From Burkholderiales bacterium (GTDB lineage: Bacteria > Pseudomonadota > Gammaproteobacteria > Burkholderiales > Ga0077523), in the NCBI GenBank assembly GCA_019745565.1, contig JAIESW010000030.1:1-56520 (forward strand): a DNA stretch of 56,520 nucleotides. Direction: 5' to 3'. Both the position numbers and the translations under genes were made by a program. A model generated the notes under the pieces. The model saw only the letters and a program-made list of their open reading frames with translations, ran no database searches and had not been told where the DNA came from. Positions 17,185-24,794 of the stretch are shown one piece after another; within the stretch, counting starts at the first letter, position 1; each line of letters starts with the position of its first letter.

Positions 17185-18860
17185 CCCACCATTCCCTTCA
17201 ACTCCAGCAACTCGCGCACAATGCCGCTTTGCACCTTGGCGAGTTCCGCTTTATCTACATCACCCACCTCGGCCTGAATTAACCGATCCAGAATCACACC
17301 CGGCGCGTCGTAGTGCACTTCCTCGAAGACATCCTGCTTGTAGCGGGAGAGCGAGAGGTCGTAGTTGTTCTTCTCGTCGGCAATCTCGGCGCGCGGCACC
17401 ATGAAGCACTTGGCGGTGCGGTCGGTGTCAGTGGCGGGATTGCGTGAGTGATATCTGGCGATGATGTCTTGCAGGTCGCCATAGCCTTCCTGCTTGCTGC
17501 GCTTGTCGTCCAGCGAATAGCCGTCGGCGGCCATTTCGAAAAACCAGACGTGTTCGGTGGCGGGTTTGTTCACCTTGTCTTTTGGCCCCCAGACCTTGGT
17601 AAACAGCAGGATGGCGGTGCTGACCCCGGCATAGGGTTTGAACACGCCGCTGGGCAAGGTGATCACAACCTTGAGGTCGCAACGCTCCACCAGCATCTGG
17701 CGCAGCGTCTTGAACGCGCCGCCGGAGCCGAACAGCACGCCTTGCGGCACGATCACGCAGGCCGTTCCGCCCTTCTTCAGCAGGCGGTAGATATTCTCGA
17801 CAAACAGCAGCTCGGTCTTGGTGGTGCCCAGTTGCAGGTTTTCGTTGATGTCGCCCTTGTCGATGCTGCCGGTGAAGGGCGGGTTGGCCATCACGATGTC
17901 GTATTCGGCTTCCTCGGCGTAGCTCTTGCTAAGGGTGTCCTTGTAGTCGATGTGCGGCTCGTCGATGCCGTGCATCATCAGGTTCATCAGACCGAGGCGC
18001 ACCATGGTCTGGTCGATGTCGTAGCCCCATAGCGAGCTGGAAAGAATGGCCTGCGCCTTTTCGGTGAGTGCTGCCGCGACCGAGGTGCGGGTGAAGCCGT
18101 CTTCATCGGGCTTTAAGTCTTGGGCGCCCGCTTTTTTCGCCAGTTCGGTGACGATGTACTGATACGCCCCGAGCAGAAAGCCGCCTGAACCGCAGGCCGG
18201 GTCGGCAATCTTGTGGCCGAGTTGCGGCTGCACCAGATCGGCCATCAGCTTGATGATGTGGCGCGGGGTGCGGAACTGGCCGTTCTTGCCGGCGGTGGCG
18301 ATCTCGGACAGCAGGAACTCGTAGACATCGCCCTGGATGTCCTGGAAGGCCTGGCCTTTTTCCTTCGAGTCCTTCTCCATCACTTCGAAGATGTCGTCGA
18401 TGGTCTTCACCGCTTCCACCAGTAGGGCGGGCTTGGGAATGATGAAGACCGCGTTCTTCATGTGGTGGGTGAAGTTGGATTCGGCGCCGTTCAGGTCTTT
18501 GAGGAAGGGGAATACCTTGCCCTGCACGTGCCGCAGCATCTCTTCGGCCTGCATGCGCTTGAATTCGCTCCAGCGCAGGCTGCGCTTGTCGATGGCGAAC
18601 TTCTCCGGCTCCGGCTGGCTGCGGTATTCGGGCGGAATCCACGTGCCCGTGAACTTGGAGATATAGTTCTCGCCGGTCCACTCGGCATCGGCATTGCGTT
18701 TCTGGTCCAGCTCATCCAGCCGTTTCATGAACAGCAGGTAGGTGATCTGCTCGATGGCGGTGAGCGGGTTGCTGATGCCGCCGCTCCAGAACTTGTTCCA
18801 GAGCTGGTCGATCTTGCCTTTGAGTTCGGGGTTGTTTTGCAGCATGGTGTGCCCTGCCAT
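17181..18860 (-). CDS. hsdM: Type I restriction-modification N6-adenine methyltransferase HsdM
   Basis: The 559-residue protein has an N-terminal HsdM helical domain ('LKGKIDQLWNKFWSGG', 'YLLFMKRLDELD'). The methyltransferase domain has the AdoMet motif DPACGSGG (220-227) and catalytic NPPF (326-329), the order of gamma-class N6-adenine enzymes. It would methylate adenine in the HsdS target and form M2S. The start lies directly after the hsdR stop, with no spacer; a second ATG five codons in is possible. All key motifs are intact. Confidence 0.95.
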   Translation of the reverse strand: MAGHTMLQNNPELKGKIDQLWNKFWSGGISNPLTAIEQITYLLFMKRLDELDQKRNADAEWTGENYISKFTGTWIPPEYRSQPEPEKFAIDKRSLRWSEFKRMQAEEMLRHVQGKVFPFLKDLNGAESNFTHHMKNAVFIIPKPALLVEAVKTIDDIFEVMEKDSKEKGQAFQDIQGDVYEFLLSEIATAGKNGQFRTPRHIIKLMADLVQPQLGHKIADPACGSGGFLLGAYQYIVTELAKKAGAQDLKPDEDGFTRTSVAAALTEKAQAILSSSLWGYDIDQTMVRLGLMNLMMHGIDEPHIDYKDTLSKSYAEEAEYDIVMANPPFTGSIDKGDINENLQLGTTKTELLFVENIYRLLKKGGTACVIVPQGVLFGSGGAFKTLRQMLVERCDLKVVITLPSGVFKPYAGVSTAILLFTKVWGPKDKVNKPATEHVWFFEMAADGYSLDDKRSKQEGYGDLQDIIARYHSRNPATDTDRTAKCFMVPRAEIADEKNNYDLSLSRYKQDVFEEVHYDAPGVILDRLIQAEVGDVDKAELAKVQSGIVRELLELKGMVG

Positions 18861-21659
18861 TTAGGCAGCCAACCGTTCGGTCAGCTGCAGTATCTCGTTG
18901 ATTTCAAGTGGGCTGAACACGCCACGGATGCCTTGCGGATGGATGACCGTGAAGGGGGCGTTGATCAAGTCCTTCTTCTCCACCTTTTCGCGCTCGATGA
19001 TGAAGCTCTTCAACAGCCCGAGGAACTCCAGTTGTCGCGTGGTCAGCGTGGTGTGGGCGCGGATGAACTGATCGAATGCGGCGTTGACCTCGTCGGGGAA
19101 GCTCTGCAGTCTCTCGAGCCCCAGTATGTGGCGGATGAACTGGATGAAGCGCGCCCTGCGATTCTTGTAAACCTGGCGCAGCAACTCTTCGGTGATGTGT
19201 GGGTGCTCCTCGTGCAGCAGCTCCGCCAGCTGCTGCGCTTCGGCCTCACTCACCTCCTTGCCCTGTTTGAGCTTCTGCAGCACGGGATTGCTCTCGATCA
19301 AGTCAGCAATCAGTTGCTCGACCATCTCGCGATAGCGGCTGATGCTCACGGCCTCGTGCTGCGGGCCGAACTCAACTCGCTCCTTGTTGTGCAGGACGTC
19401 GGTTAGGTCCAGCTGTATCGGAGCAGATGCGGTGCTCTGCTCGCGGAACTTCATCAACGGCCCGAGCTTGGCCACCAGCTTGTCGAGACTCGCTTCGTCA
19501 GCCGATACCCAGTAGTGACTGGTCTGGGAGGCTCGGATGAGCGCTTCCTCTTGCTTCACGAAGCCGACGGAAAGCGGCAGCTCGCTGATCTGCTCAACAA
19601 TCCCGTCTCGCAGGGCTGCGGCCCTCTCCTTCTCGACACCCAGCAAAGCCAGCGTGTACTCGAGCACATCGCGCTCGAAGCGCATGGCCTTGAAGTCAGC
19701 CTCGGAGACAGTGCGGAACAGCGGCTTGATCTCTACGCGCAGAAACTCGAGCTTGTCGTGAGTCAGTGTGATCCAGAAGTTCTCCTCGCTCAGCCGAGCA
19801 AGCGGCGCTGCGGCCTCCTTGATCACAACAGACTCGGCTGGCAGGGCTGCGATCTGCTGGCGCAACTTGGCCACTTCGCGCCCGGCGATGTCAGTGTGGC
19901 CGGTGTCGAGCGCCTTCTCGATCTTGTCGAGCCGCAGGCCCACTAGCCGTACCGGCAACGGCAGCTGTGGCTTGAGTTCCTTGCCCTTGGGCTGGAGCTT
20001 GAAGTACTCGAAGTTGTCCCAGCAGTCGAGGATCAGGAACACGTCCTTCTCGGTGCACCAGGGCTTGGGCTTGGTCGTCTCCAGAAGCCTCGTGCCGCGC
20101 CCGATCATTTGCCAGAACTTGGTGTACGAGTAGACCGGCTTGGCAAAGACGAGGTTGACGATCTCGCGGACGTCGATGCCGGTGTCGAGCATGTCTACGC
20201 TGATGGCGACGCGCGGCATGTCGTTGTTGGTGAACTGGTCGAGCAGTCCACCCTTGCCGTAGACGCGCGGGTCGTCGGAGACCAGCACCTTCGCCAGCTC
20301 GCCGTTGTGTTCGGGGTACAGCTTGTCGAAGATCTCCTCCATGCGCCGGGCATGGGCCTTCGTGGAACAGAAGAAGATGGTCTTGCCGGGCAGTACACCG
20401 CTGCGGTCCTTGATGCACTCCTCCATGAACTCGCGGACGATCAGCGTGTTCGTGCCAGCGTTGATGACCTGCTTTTCAAGCTGACTGCCCTCGAAGTTGA
20501 TCTCTTCGACGTCCTTGCCCTGCAAGATCAGCTTCTTCTGGTCTTCCAGCGAGATGGTTCGTTTGCTGATGCCATCCATTTGGAACCGGGTCTGGATCTT
20601 CATGACCTGGAAGCTGCATAGATAGGGCGGCGTGCGGTTGACGGCCTCTTCGTAGGTGTAGGCAAAGGTCGGCAGCTCGTCCTCGCAATGGAAGAGCTGA
20701 AAGGTGTTGTGGTCGATCAAGTCAGTGGGGGTTGCCGTGAGCCCGAGGGTGAGGGTCTTGAAGTAGTCCAGCACCTCTCGATAGGTGTTGTAGATGGATC
20801 GGTGGCTCTCGTCGACCACGATGAAGTCGAAGAAGTGCGGCGACAGCTGCTGTGCTGTCTCCCGAATGATGTTGAGCATCGTCGGGTAGGTGGCCACGTA
20901 GATACGGCGATCTGTCGCGAGCAGCTTCTCGCCCGTGTTTGGCCAGCGCGGCTCATTCGGTAGATGCTCCTTGAACGCTGCAAGTGCCTGCTCGCGCAGA
21001 GCGATTCGGTCGACAAGGAACAACACCTTCTCGGCGTGGCCAGCGCGCATCAACGCATCGACCATTGCTATGCATGTGCGCGTCTTGCCAGTGCCAGTAG
21101 CCATCACCAACAGAAAATCACGCTTCTTCCGCTCGATGCCCTCCAGCACGGCCCGGATGGCTCGGATCTGGTAGTCTCGCCCGGCAATCGACGTGTTGAT
21201 GAACTCTTGTGTCAGCGGCTTGCGGTTGCGGCGGATGTACGCAAAGCGCTCCAGATCGTCCCGCGTCGGGAAACCCACCACCTTGCGCGGCGGATAGTTG
21301 TCCAGATCCCAGAAGTAGGTCTCGTGCCCATTGGTGTAGAAGCAGAATGGGAGCTCGCCGCCTCGCTGCGCCTGAATGTTCAAGCAGTACTGCTTGGCCT
21401 GCTCGCGGCCGAGGGCGGCGTCCTTGCTCGTGCGCTTGGCCTCAATGACTGCTAGCGGCCTGCCATCCTTGCCGAGGAGGACGTAGTCGCTAAACTGATG
21501 GCCTTCATATGGCGTGCGGGGCTCTGCCACCCCTTCAGGAAGACTGGTCTGGATATCGAGTTCAGTGATGACTTGAGTGGCGTCGTTCACGTCCCAGCCT
21601 GCACTCTGAAGCGCAGCGTCGATAAGTTCCTTGCGGGTCTGCGCTTCGGTTCGCGTCAT
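18861..21659 (-). CDS. hsdR: Type I restriction enzyme R subunit HsdR
   Basis: The 932-residue protein combines an N-terminal PD-(D/E)xK nuclease (D58, then VIEAK at 72-76) with a superfamily 2 translocase. Walker A is MATGTGKT (186-193), the DEAH-type box is DESH (283-286), 'LGLTATPTDL' follows, and a second RecA lobe contains 'GIDVREIVNLVFAKPVYSY' and 'QMIGRGTRL'. It ends with the EcoEI-type C-terminal domain. It drives ATP-dependent translocation and cleavage of unmethylated DNA with HsdM and HsdS. It is immediately upstream of hsdM. A short fragment of a different HsdR ends 4 bp before its start codon. Confidence 0.95.
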   Translation of the reverse strand: MTRTEAQTRKELIDAALQSAGWDVNDATQVITELDIQTSLPEGVAEPRTPYEGHQFSDYVLLGKDGRPLAVIEAKRTSKDAALGREQAKQYCLNIQAQRGGELPFCFYTNGHETYFWDLDNYPPRKVVGFPTRDDLERFAYIRRNRKPLTQEFINTSIAGRDYQIRAIRAVLEGIERKKRDFLLVMATGTGKTRTCIAMVDALMRAGHAEKVLFLVDRIALREQALAAFKEHLPNEPRWPNTGEKLLATDRRIYVATYPTMLNIIRETAQQLSPHFFDFIVVDESHRSIYNTYREVLDYFKTLTLGLTATPTDLIDHNTFQLFHCEDELPTFAYTYEEAVNRTPPYLCSFQVMKIQTRFQMDGISKRTISLEDQKKLILQGKDVEEINFEGSQLEKQVINAGTNTLIVREFMEECIKDRSGVLPGKTIFFCSTKAHARRMEEIFDKLYPEHNGELAKVLVSDDPRVYGKGGLLDQFTNNDMPRVAISVDMLDTGIDVREIVNLVFAKPVYSYTKFWQMIGRGTRLLETTKPKPWCTEKDVFLILDCWDNFEYFKLQPKGKELKPQLPLPVRLVGLRLDKIEKALDTGHTDIAGREVAKLRQQIAALPAESVVIKEAAAPLARLSEENFWITLTHDKLEFLRVEIKPLFRTVSEADFKAMRFERDVLEYTLALLGVEKERAAALRDGIVEQISELPLSVGFVKQEEALIRASQTSHYWVSADEASLDKLVAKLGPLMKFREQSTASAPIQLDLTDVLHNKERVEFGPQHEAVSISRYREMVEQLIADLIESNPVLQKLKQGKEVSEAEAQQLAELLHEEHPHITEELLRQVYKNRRARFIQFIRHILGLERLQSFPDEVNAAFDQFIRAHTTLTTRQLEFLGLLKSFIIEREKVEKKDLINAPFTVIHPQGIRGVFSPLEINEILQLTERLAA

Positions 21660-21663
21660 GTTG

Positions 21664-22305
21664 CTAGCAGCTGTAGCGCGGCACGATGGCGCTTGGTGGC
21701 ACGCCGCGGCCCGTCATCTGCTCATGAAAGTCACGGTGCTTCACCGCGCCAAACATCACGATCTCCAGCGACTTGATGTCGGTGCCGGCGGTGATCATAT
21801 CCACAATGATGGACACTCTTGGGTTGTAGCCGTTATGAAAGGCGGCGATCATGCGCTCGGGCGACTCGCCCGCGGTACGGTAGGTGATCTGCTGGGCGAA
21901 TTGGCTGCCCTTGCCGAATTTCTCGCTCGCGATCTTGACCAGGTCTTCGTCTTGGCTTTCGTCCTCGTCAAAGATCAGCGTCTTGGGCACTTCGGCAGCA
22001 CGGCCGCGGAAGATCTCGGTGGGCAGCTCGTCGCGGACGGGACGCACCAACGTGCGGATCAGGTCCACGACTCCTACGTCCCGGTCGAACTGGTTGGGGT
22101 CGTAGGCGAACTCATCGTAGACCTGCTTCAGGCGCACCGTGCGGCTGAGCTTGCCGAGCAGACGTGGGTGGTAGCCGGTTTGCACCTTGCCGCCCGGTTC
22201 GGCCACCCGCGTGCGAACGGGGTGGACGCCGTAGTTGACGGTGTCGCCGTCCACCTGCGTCATCAGTCGATCGATGGTTTTCCGCGCTTCTTGTTCTGAA
22301 ACCAT
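21664..22305 (-). pseudogene. Remnant of a second, EcoEI-like hsdR
   Basis: From an ATG at 22305 the 213-residue frame encodes part of an HsdR second helicase lobe: 'YDPNQFDRDVGVVDLIRTLV', 'EVPKTLIFDEDESQDEDLV', 'FAQQITYRT', 'YNPRVSIIVDMITAGTDIK' and 'FHEQMTGRG'. It then ends abruptly in an unrelated tail (VPPSAIVPRYSC). It lacks the nuclease, Walker A and DEAH parts and the C-terminal domain. It sits in front of the intact hsdR on the same strand. It is best read as the scar of an earlier R subunit replaced by recombination, not as a working protein. Confidence 0.8.
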
Positions 22306-23087
22306 GCGCCCCCTCGGTAGCTCAGGGGATGGTAGCACTGTGAGCTGGCCGTGAGGCGCATGTGCTGCGGGCCGAAGCCAGCCCCCGCTCAGACGCGCAA
22401 CGAATCCGCTGGACCGAACGTGAGGTGCCTACCGACAGAGACGCCAAGGAAGACCCGGGCGGCGCCTACCGTACCTAACCTGCTCTACCTCCCGTTTCGC
22501 TACGGCAGTTTCAGCAGTTTGCAGCGGATTTGCTACGCAACTACTTGGCATTTACTTGTACATTCTCAAGGCTTAACTTGTCTGCATACCGCGATCCACT
22601 TCGGCCACGACCTCATGCCCATCAGTAGGTCGGCCGGATGATGGCGGAACTACCGGAAACAGCGACTTCTCGTCCAGGCAATTTGTTGCACACAGGAAAT
22701 CTTGCCCCTACACTTACCTCGCAGTCTTCCCCGGGCAAGCTACGCAAGAACCCCGGGGTCGTAAGGCGGCGGGAAGAGTCGTAAGGTCGTACACCGTCGC
22801 GGCGGGAATGCCGGCAGTCCAGGCAATCTCGTCGAGGGTCAACCTCCAGGTTCAGCAGGCGTCCGCAGTGACTTAAGTCACCCGCCGGATCGCTCCGCGA
22901 AGACCACACGGGTGCGTGTCATTTCTCATCAACCCTTGTATGCGGGTTTGAGGCTGGCACGCTCACTGTTCATCGCGTTCCACCTCCGACCCGGGAGGTG
23001 AACGTTGAATGACTTCGCACGCTGTTTCTCACACGCGGCCTTCTGCCTCGCGGAGCCGCCCGCCCTACGCCTTTTCGGAGGCACACC
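22306..23087. other. 782-bp region between restriction operon and integration module
   Basis: No convincing gene is seen; open frames up to about 96 codons occur on both strands without motifs. The region should include the promoter of the minus-strand restriction operon and of the plus-strand xis/int pair. Just upstream of the excisionase-like start is GGAGG (23076-23080). The sequence at 22308-22335 resembles a tRNA D-arm superficially but does not fold as a tRNA. Confidence 0.5.
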
Positions 23088-23501
23088 ATGAAGACGCTCA
23101 GCCTTCCGGAGGCAGCCGCCTTCCTGCGCGTCCACTACGAAACACTGCGTCAGCTGACGCGCGCCGGCCGGGTGCCGGGCGTCAAGGTCGGTCGTGCCTG
23201 GGTGTTCGTCGAGGACGATCTTGTGGCCTACCTGCGCGCGCACTATCCTGCCCCTGGGCAAGCGCTGCAAGTGATGCTGGGAAAGGAGGTTTCTGACCCA
23301 TGTCACTCAGGAAGCGTGGCCGGGTCTGGTGGATCGACATCCTCGCCCCCTCGGGACAGCGAGTACGACGCTCTACTGGGACTGGTGACAAGACCCTCGC
23401 CAGGCAGTACCACGCCAAGATCGAAGCAGAGTTCTACCGGCAGGACAAACTCGGCGAGAAGCCGAAACGCCGCTGGGAAGAAGCCGTCGTTCGATGGTTG
23501 A
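23088..23501 (+). CDS. Excisionase-like helix-turn-helix protein
   Basis: The 137-residue product begins MKTLSLPEAAAFLRVHYETL and continues 'LTRAGRVPGVKVGRAWVFVE', then DDLVAYLR, a winged helix-turn-helix of the MerR/excisionase (HTH_17) type over the first 60 residues. Such proteins act as recombination directionality factors or regulators for neighbouring integrases. A GGAGG lies 7 bp before the ATG. The C-terminal half ('GGSTSSPPRDSEYDALLGL' onward) is low in predicted structure and overlaps the integrase start by 202 bp in another frame. I recall similar '...GGS...Y...LGL' tails in related small proteins, so the long overlap may be real. Confidence 0.75.
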   Translation: MKTLSLPEAAAFLRVHYETLRQLTRAGRVPGVKVGRAWVFVEDDLVAYLRAHYPAPGQALQVMLGKEVSDPCHSGSVAGSGGSTSSPPRDSEYDALLGLVTRPSPGSTTPRSKQSSTGRTNSARSRNAAGKKPSFDG

Positions 23502-24319
23502 AGGAGTCCTCGCACAAGGCGAGTCTCGCAGATGACAAGTCCCACCTGCGCTGGCTCGATCGGTACCTACGCGACAAGTCCCTCGACCGGATCGACCGGC
23601 GGCTGATCGATGCGATGACCGAGGCACGCCAGGCGATCGGTGTAAGCAATGCAACGGTGAATCGGACGCTCGAAGTGCTTCGGGCAATTCTCAACAAGGC
23701 AGTGAACGAATGGGAATGGCTGGACAAGGCACCGAAGATTCGCATGCTGAAGGAGCCGAGGCGGCGGGTGCGGTTTCTCACCCACGCGGAGGCGAAGCGG
23801 CTGCTGGCCGAATTGCCGGAGCATCTGTCGGACATGGCGGCGTTTTCTTTGCACACGGGTTTGCGCAGGAACAATGTCACCGGTCTGACATGGCAGCAAG
23901 TGGATCTCAAGGAGCGGCGTCTGTGGATTCATCCCGACCAGGCCAAGGCCAGGAAAGCCATCCCCGTGGCGTTGAACGCCGAGGCGGTGGCGATCGTGGC
24001 CAAATGGATGGGACGACATCCGACGCGCGTGTTCTGCTTCCGCGAGAAGCCGATACGGCAGACCAGCACGAAGGCCTGGTACGGCGCGCTGGAGCGCGCC
24101 GGCATCAGCAACTTCCGCTGGCACGACCTTCGGCACACGTGGGCGAGCTGGCACGTGCAGATGGGCACACCGCTCTATGTGCTGCAGGAGATGGGCGGCT
24201 GGGAGTCCCCGGAGATGGTGCGGCGCTATGCGCACTTCTCGCCGGAGCACCTGCGGCCCTACGCCGATCGGCTACTACCCTTGCGGGAAGTGGAAGAACC
24301 CACGGGCGCCACAGCGTGA
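23300..24319 (+). CDS. int: Tyrosine-family site-specific integrase
   Basis: The 339-residue protein has an N-terminal arm-binding part (MSLRKRGRVWWIDILAPSG), a SAM-like core-binding domain and a C-terminal catalytic domain. The conserved residues are Arg in 'HTGLRRNNVTGLTW', 'HDLRHTWASWHVQMG' with the His-x-x-Arg pair, and the Tyr nucleophile in 'VRRYAHFSPEHL'. The start is supported by AAAGGAGG at 23283-23290. It ends 53 bp before the right attachment repeat inside tRNA-Arg, the usual position for the integrase of a tRNA-targeting island. It would insert and, with the excisionase-like protein, excise the island. Confidence 0.95.
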   Translation: MSLRKRGRVWWIDILAPSGQRVRRSTGTGDKTLARQYHAKIEAEFYRQDKLGEKPKRRWEEAVVRWLKESSHKASLADDKSHLRWLDRYLRDKSLDRIDRRLIDAMTEARQAIGVSNATVNRTLEVLRAILNKAVNEWEWLDKAPKIRMLKEPRRRVRFLTHAEAKRLLAELPEHLSDMAAFSLHTGLRRNNVTGLTWQQVDLKERRLWIHPDQAKARKAIPVALNAEAVAIVAKWMGRHPTRVFCFREKPIRQTSTKAWYGALERAGISNFRWHDLRHTWASWHVQMGTPLYVLQEMGGWESPEMVRRYAHFSPEHLRPYADRLLPLREVEEPTGATA

Positions 24320-24371
24320 CCGGACGCGGCATTGCGCTGCGTTTTGGCACGTTTGTGGCACAGCGCCAAAA

Positions 24372-24453
24372 CGACAAAGGCCTGCATCTCTGCAAGCCTC
24401 TGATTGTGTGGCGCGCCCGGCAGGATTCGAACCCACGACCCCCTGGTTCGTAG
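24372..24453. repeat. Right attachment-site repeat (attR) within tRNA-Arg(ACG)
   Basis: This matches 841-922 apart from two bases at 24407-24408. It spans 37 bp downstream of the tRNA and the tRNA 3' half up to the anticodon loop, so insertion here leaves the tRNA gene complete. Confidence 0.9.
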
Positions 24454-24485
24454 CCAGGTACTCTATCCAACTGAGCTACGGGCGC
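24409..24485 (-). tRNA. tRNA-Arg(ACG), island integration target
   Basis: The 77-nt cloverleaf on the minus strand has acceptor stem GCGCCCG/CGGGCGC, D-arm GCTCAGTTGGATAGAG, anticodon stem CCTGG/CCAGG with loop CTACGAA (anticodon ACG), T-loop TTCGAAT and an encoded CCA end. The ACG anticodon is normally modified to ICG to read CGN codons. Its 3' half is duplicated at 878-922. Confidence 0.95.
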
Positions 24486-24559
24486 TTTGCACTGCTTCGT
24501 CTCTGCCCTGCACTCAAGGCATCGACTTCGATCTTCGGTGTGACGCCGCCATAGGTTAC

Positions 24560-24652
24560 TGGCGGAGACGCAGGGATTCGAACCCTGGATGCAGGTTTTG
24601 CCCGCATACTCCCTTAGCAGGGGAGCACCTTCGGCCTCTCGGTCACGTCTCC
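24560..24652 (-). tRNA. tRNA-Ser(GCT)
   Basis: The 93-nt gene has acceptor stem GGAGACG/CGTCTCC, a long variable arm typical of serine tRNAs, anticodon loop CTGCTAA (anticodon GCT, reading AGC/AGU) and encoded CCA. It lies 75 bp upstream of tRNA-Arg(ACG) on the same strand and downstream of lysC, an arrangement familiar from betaproteobacteria. Confidence 0.95.
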
Positions 24653-24732
24653 GAAGGCCGCGAATGATACGGGGCGGGCGTGGGGGGCGTCAATGAAACA
24701 AGGGGATATGTAGGGCTATCGAGACAGGTCTT

Positions 24733-24777
24733 GCCCCCATCCCAGCCTTCCCCCGGCATAGCCGGGGGAAGGAGTGC
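24733..24777. repeat. Palindromic C/G-rich repeat downstream of lysC
   Basis: A single copy of the window's dispersed repeat: 'CCCCCATCCCAGCC' followed by a hairpin at 24746-24772 (CCTTCCCCCGGC, loop ATA, GCCGGGGGAAGG) and 'AGTGC'. It follows the lysC stop by about 20 bp and could act as a transcription or decay barrier. Confidence 0.8.
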
Positions 24778-24794
24778 TCATGGTGAGGGAGTTA

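Larger units (their letters stand above)
923..24453. mobile_element. Integrated genomic island at tRNA-Arg(ACG)
   Basis: The element is bounded by the 82-bp direct repeats 841-922 and 24372-24453, which are 23,531 bp apart. It carries its own tyrosine integrase (23300-24319) and excisionase-like gene (23088-23501) next to the intact tRNA. The cargo is accessory: a secreted-protease group, an IS66-family element, a type I restriction-modification operon with an ATPase and HNH nuclease, and several gene remnants. The cargo at 1273-9255 looks clearly richer in A/T than the flanking chromosome, and the C/G-rich intergenic repeats found in that chromosome are not seen inside. No conjugation or replication genes are present, so it is an integrative island rather than a self-transferring element. 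Confidence 0.9.

Noticed and set aside
22308..22345. A tRNA-like stretch (GGTAGCTCAGGGGATGG)
   Set aside because: The D-stem does not pair, and no anticodon, T-arm or acceptor partner follows. It also sits at the start of the hsdR remnant.
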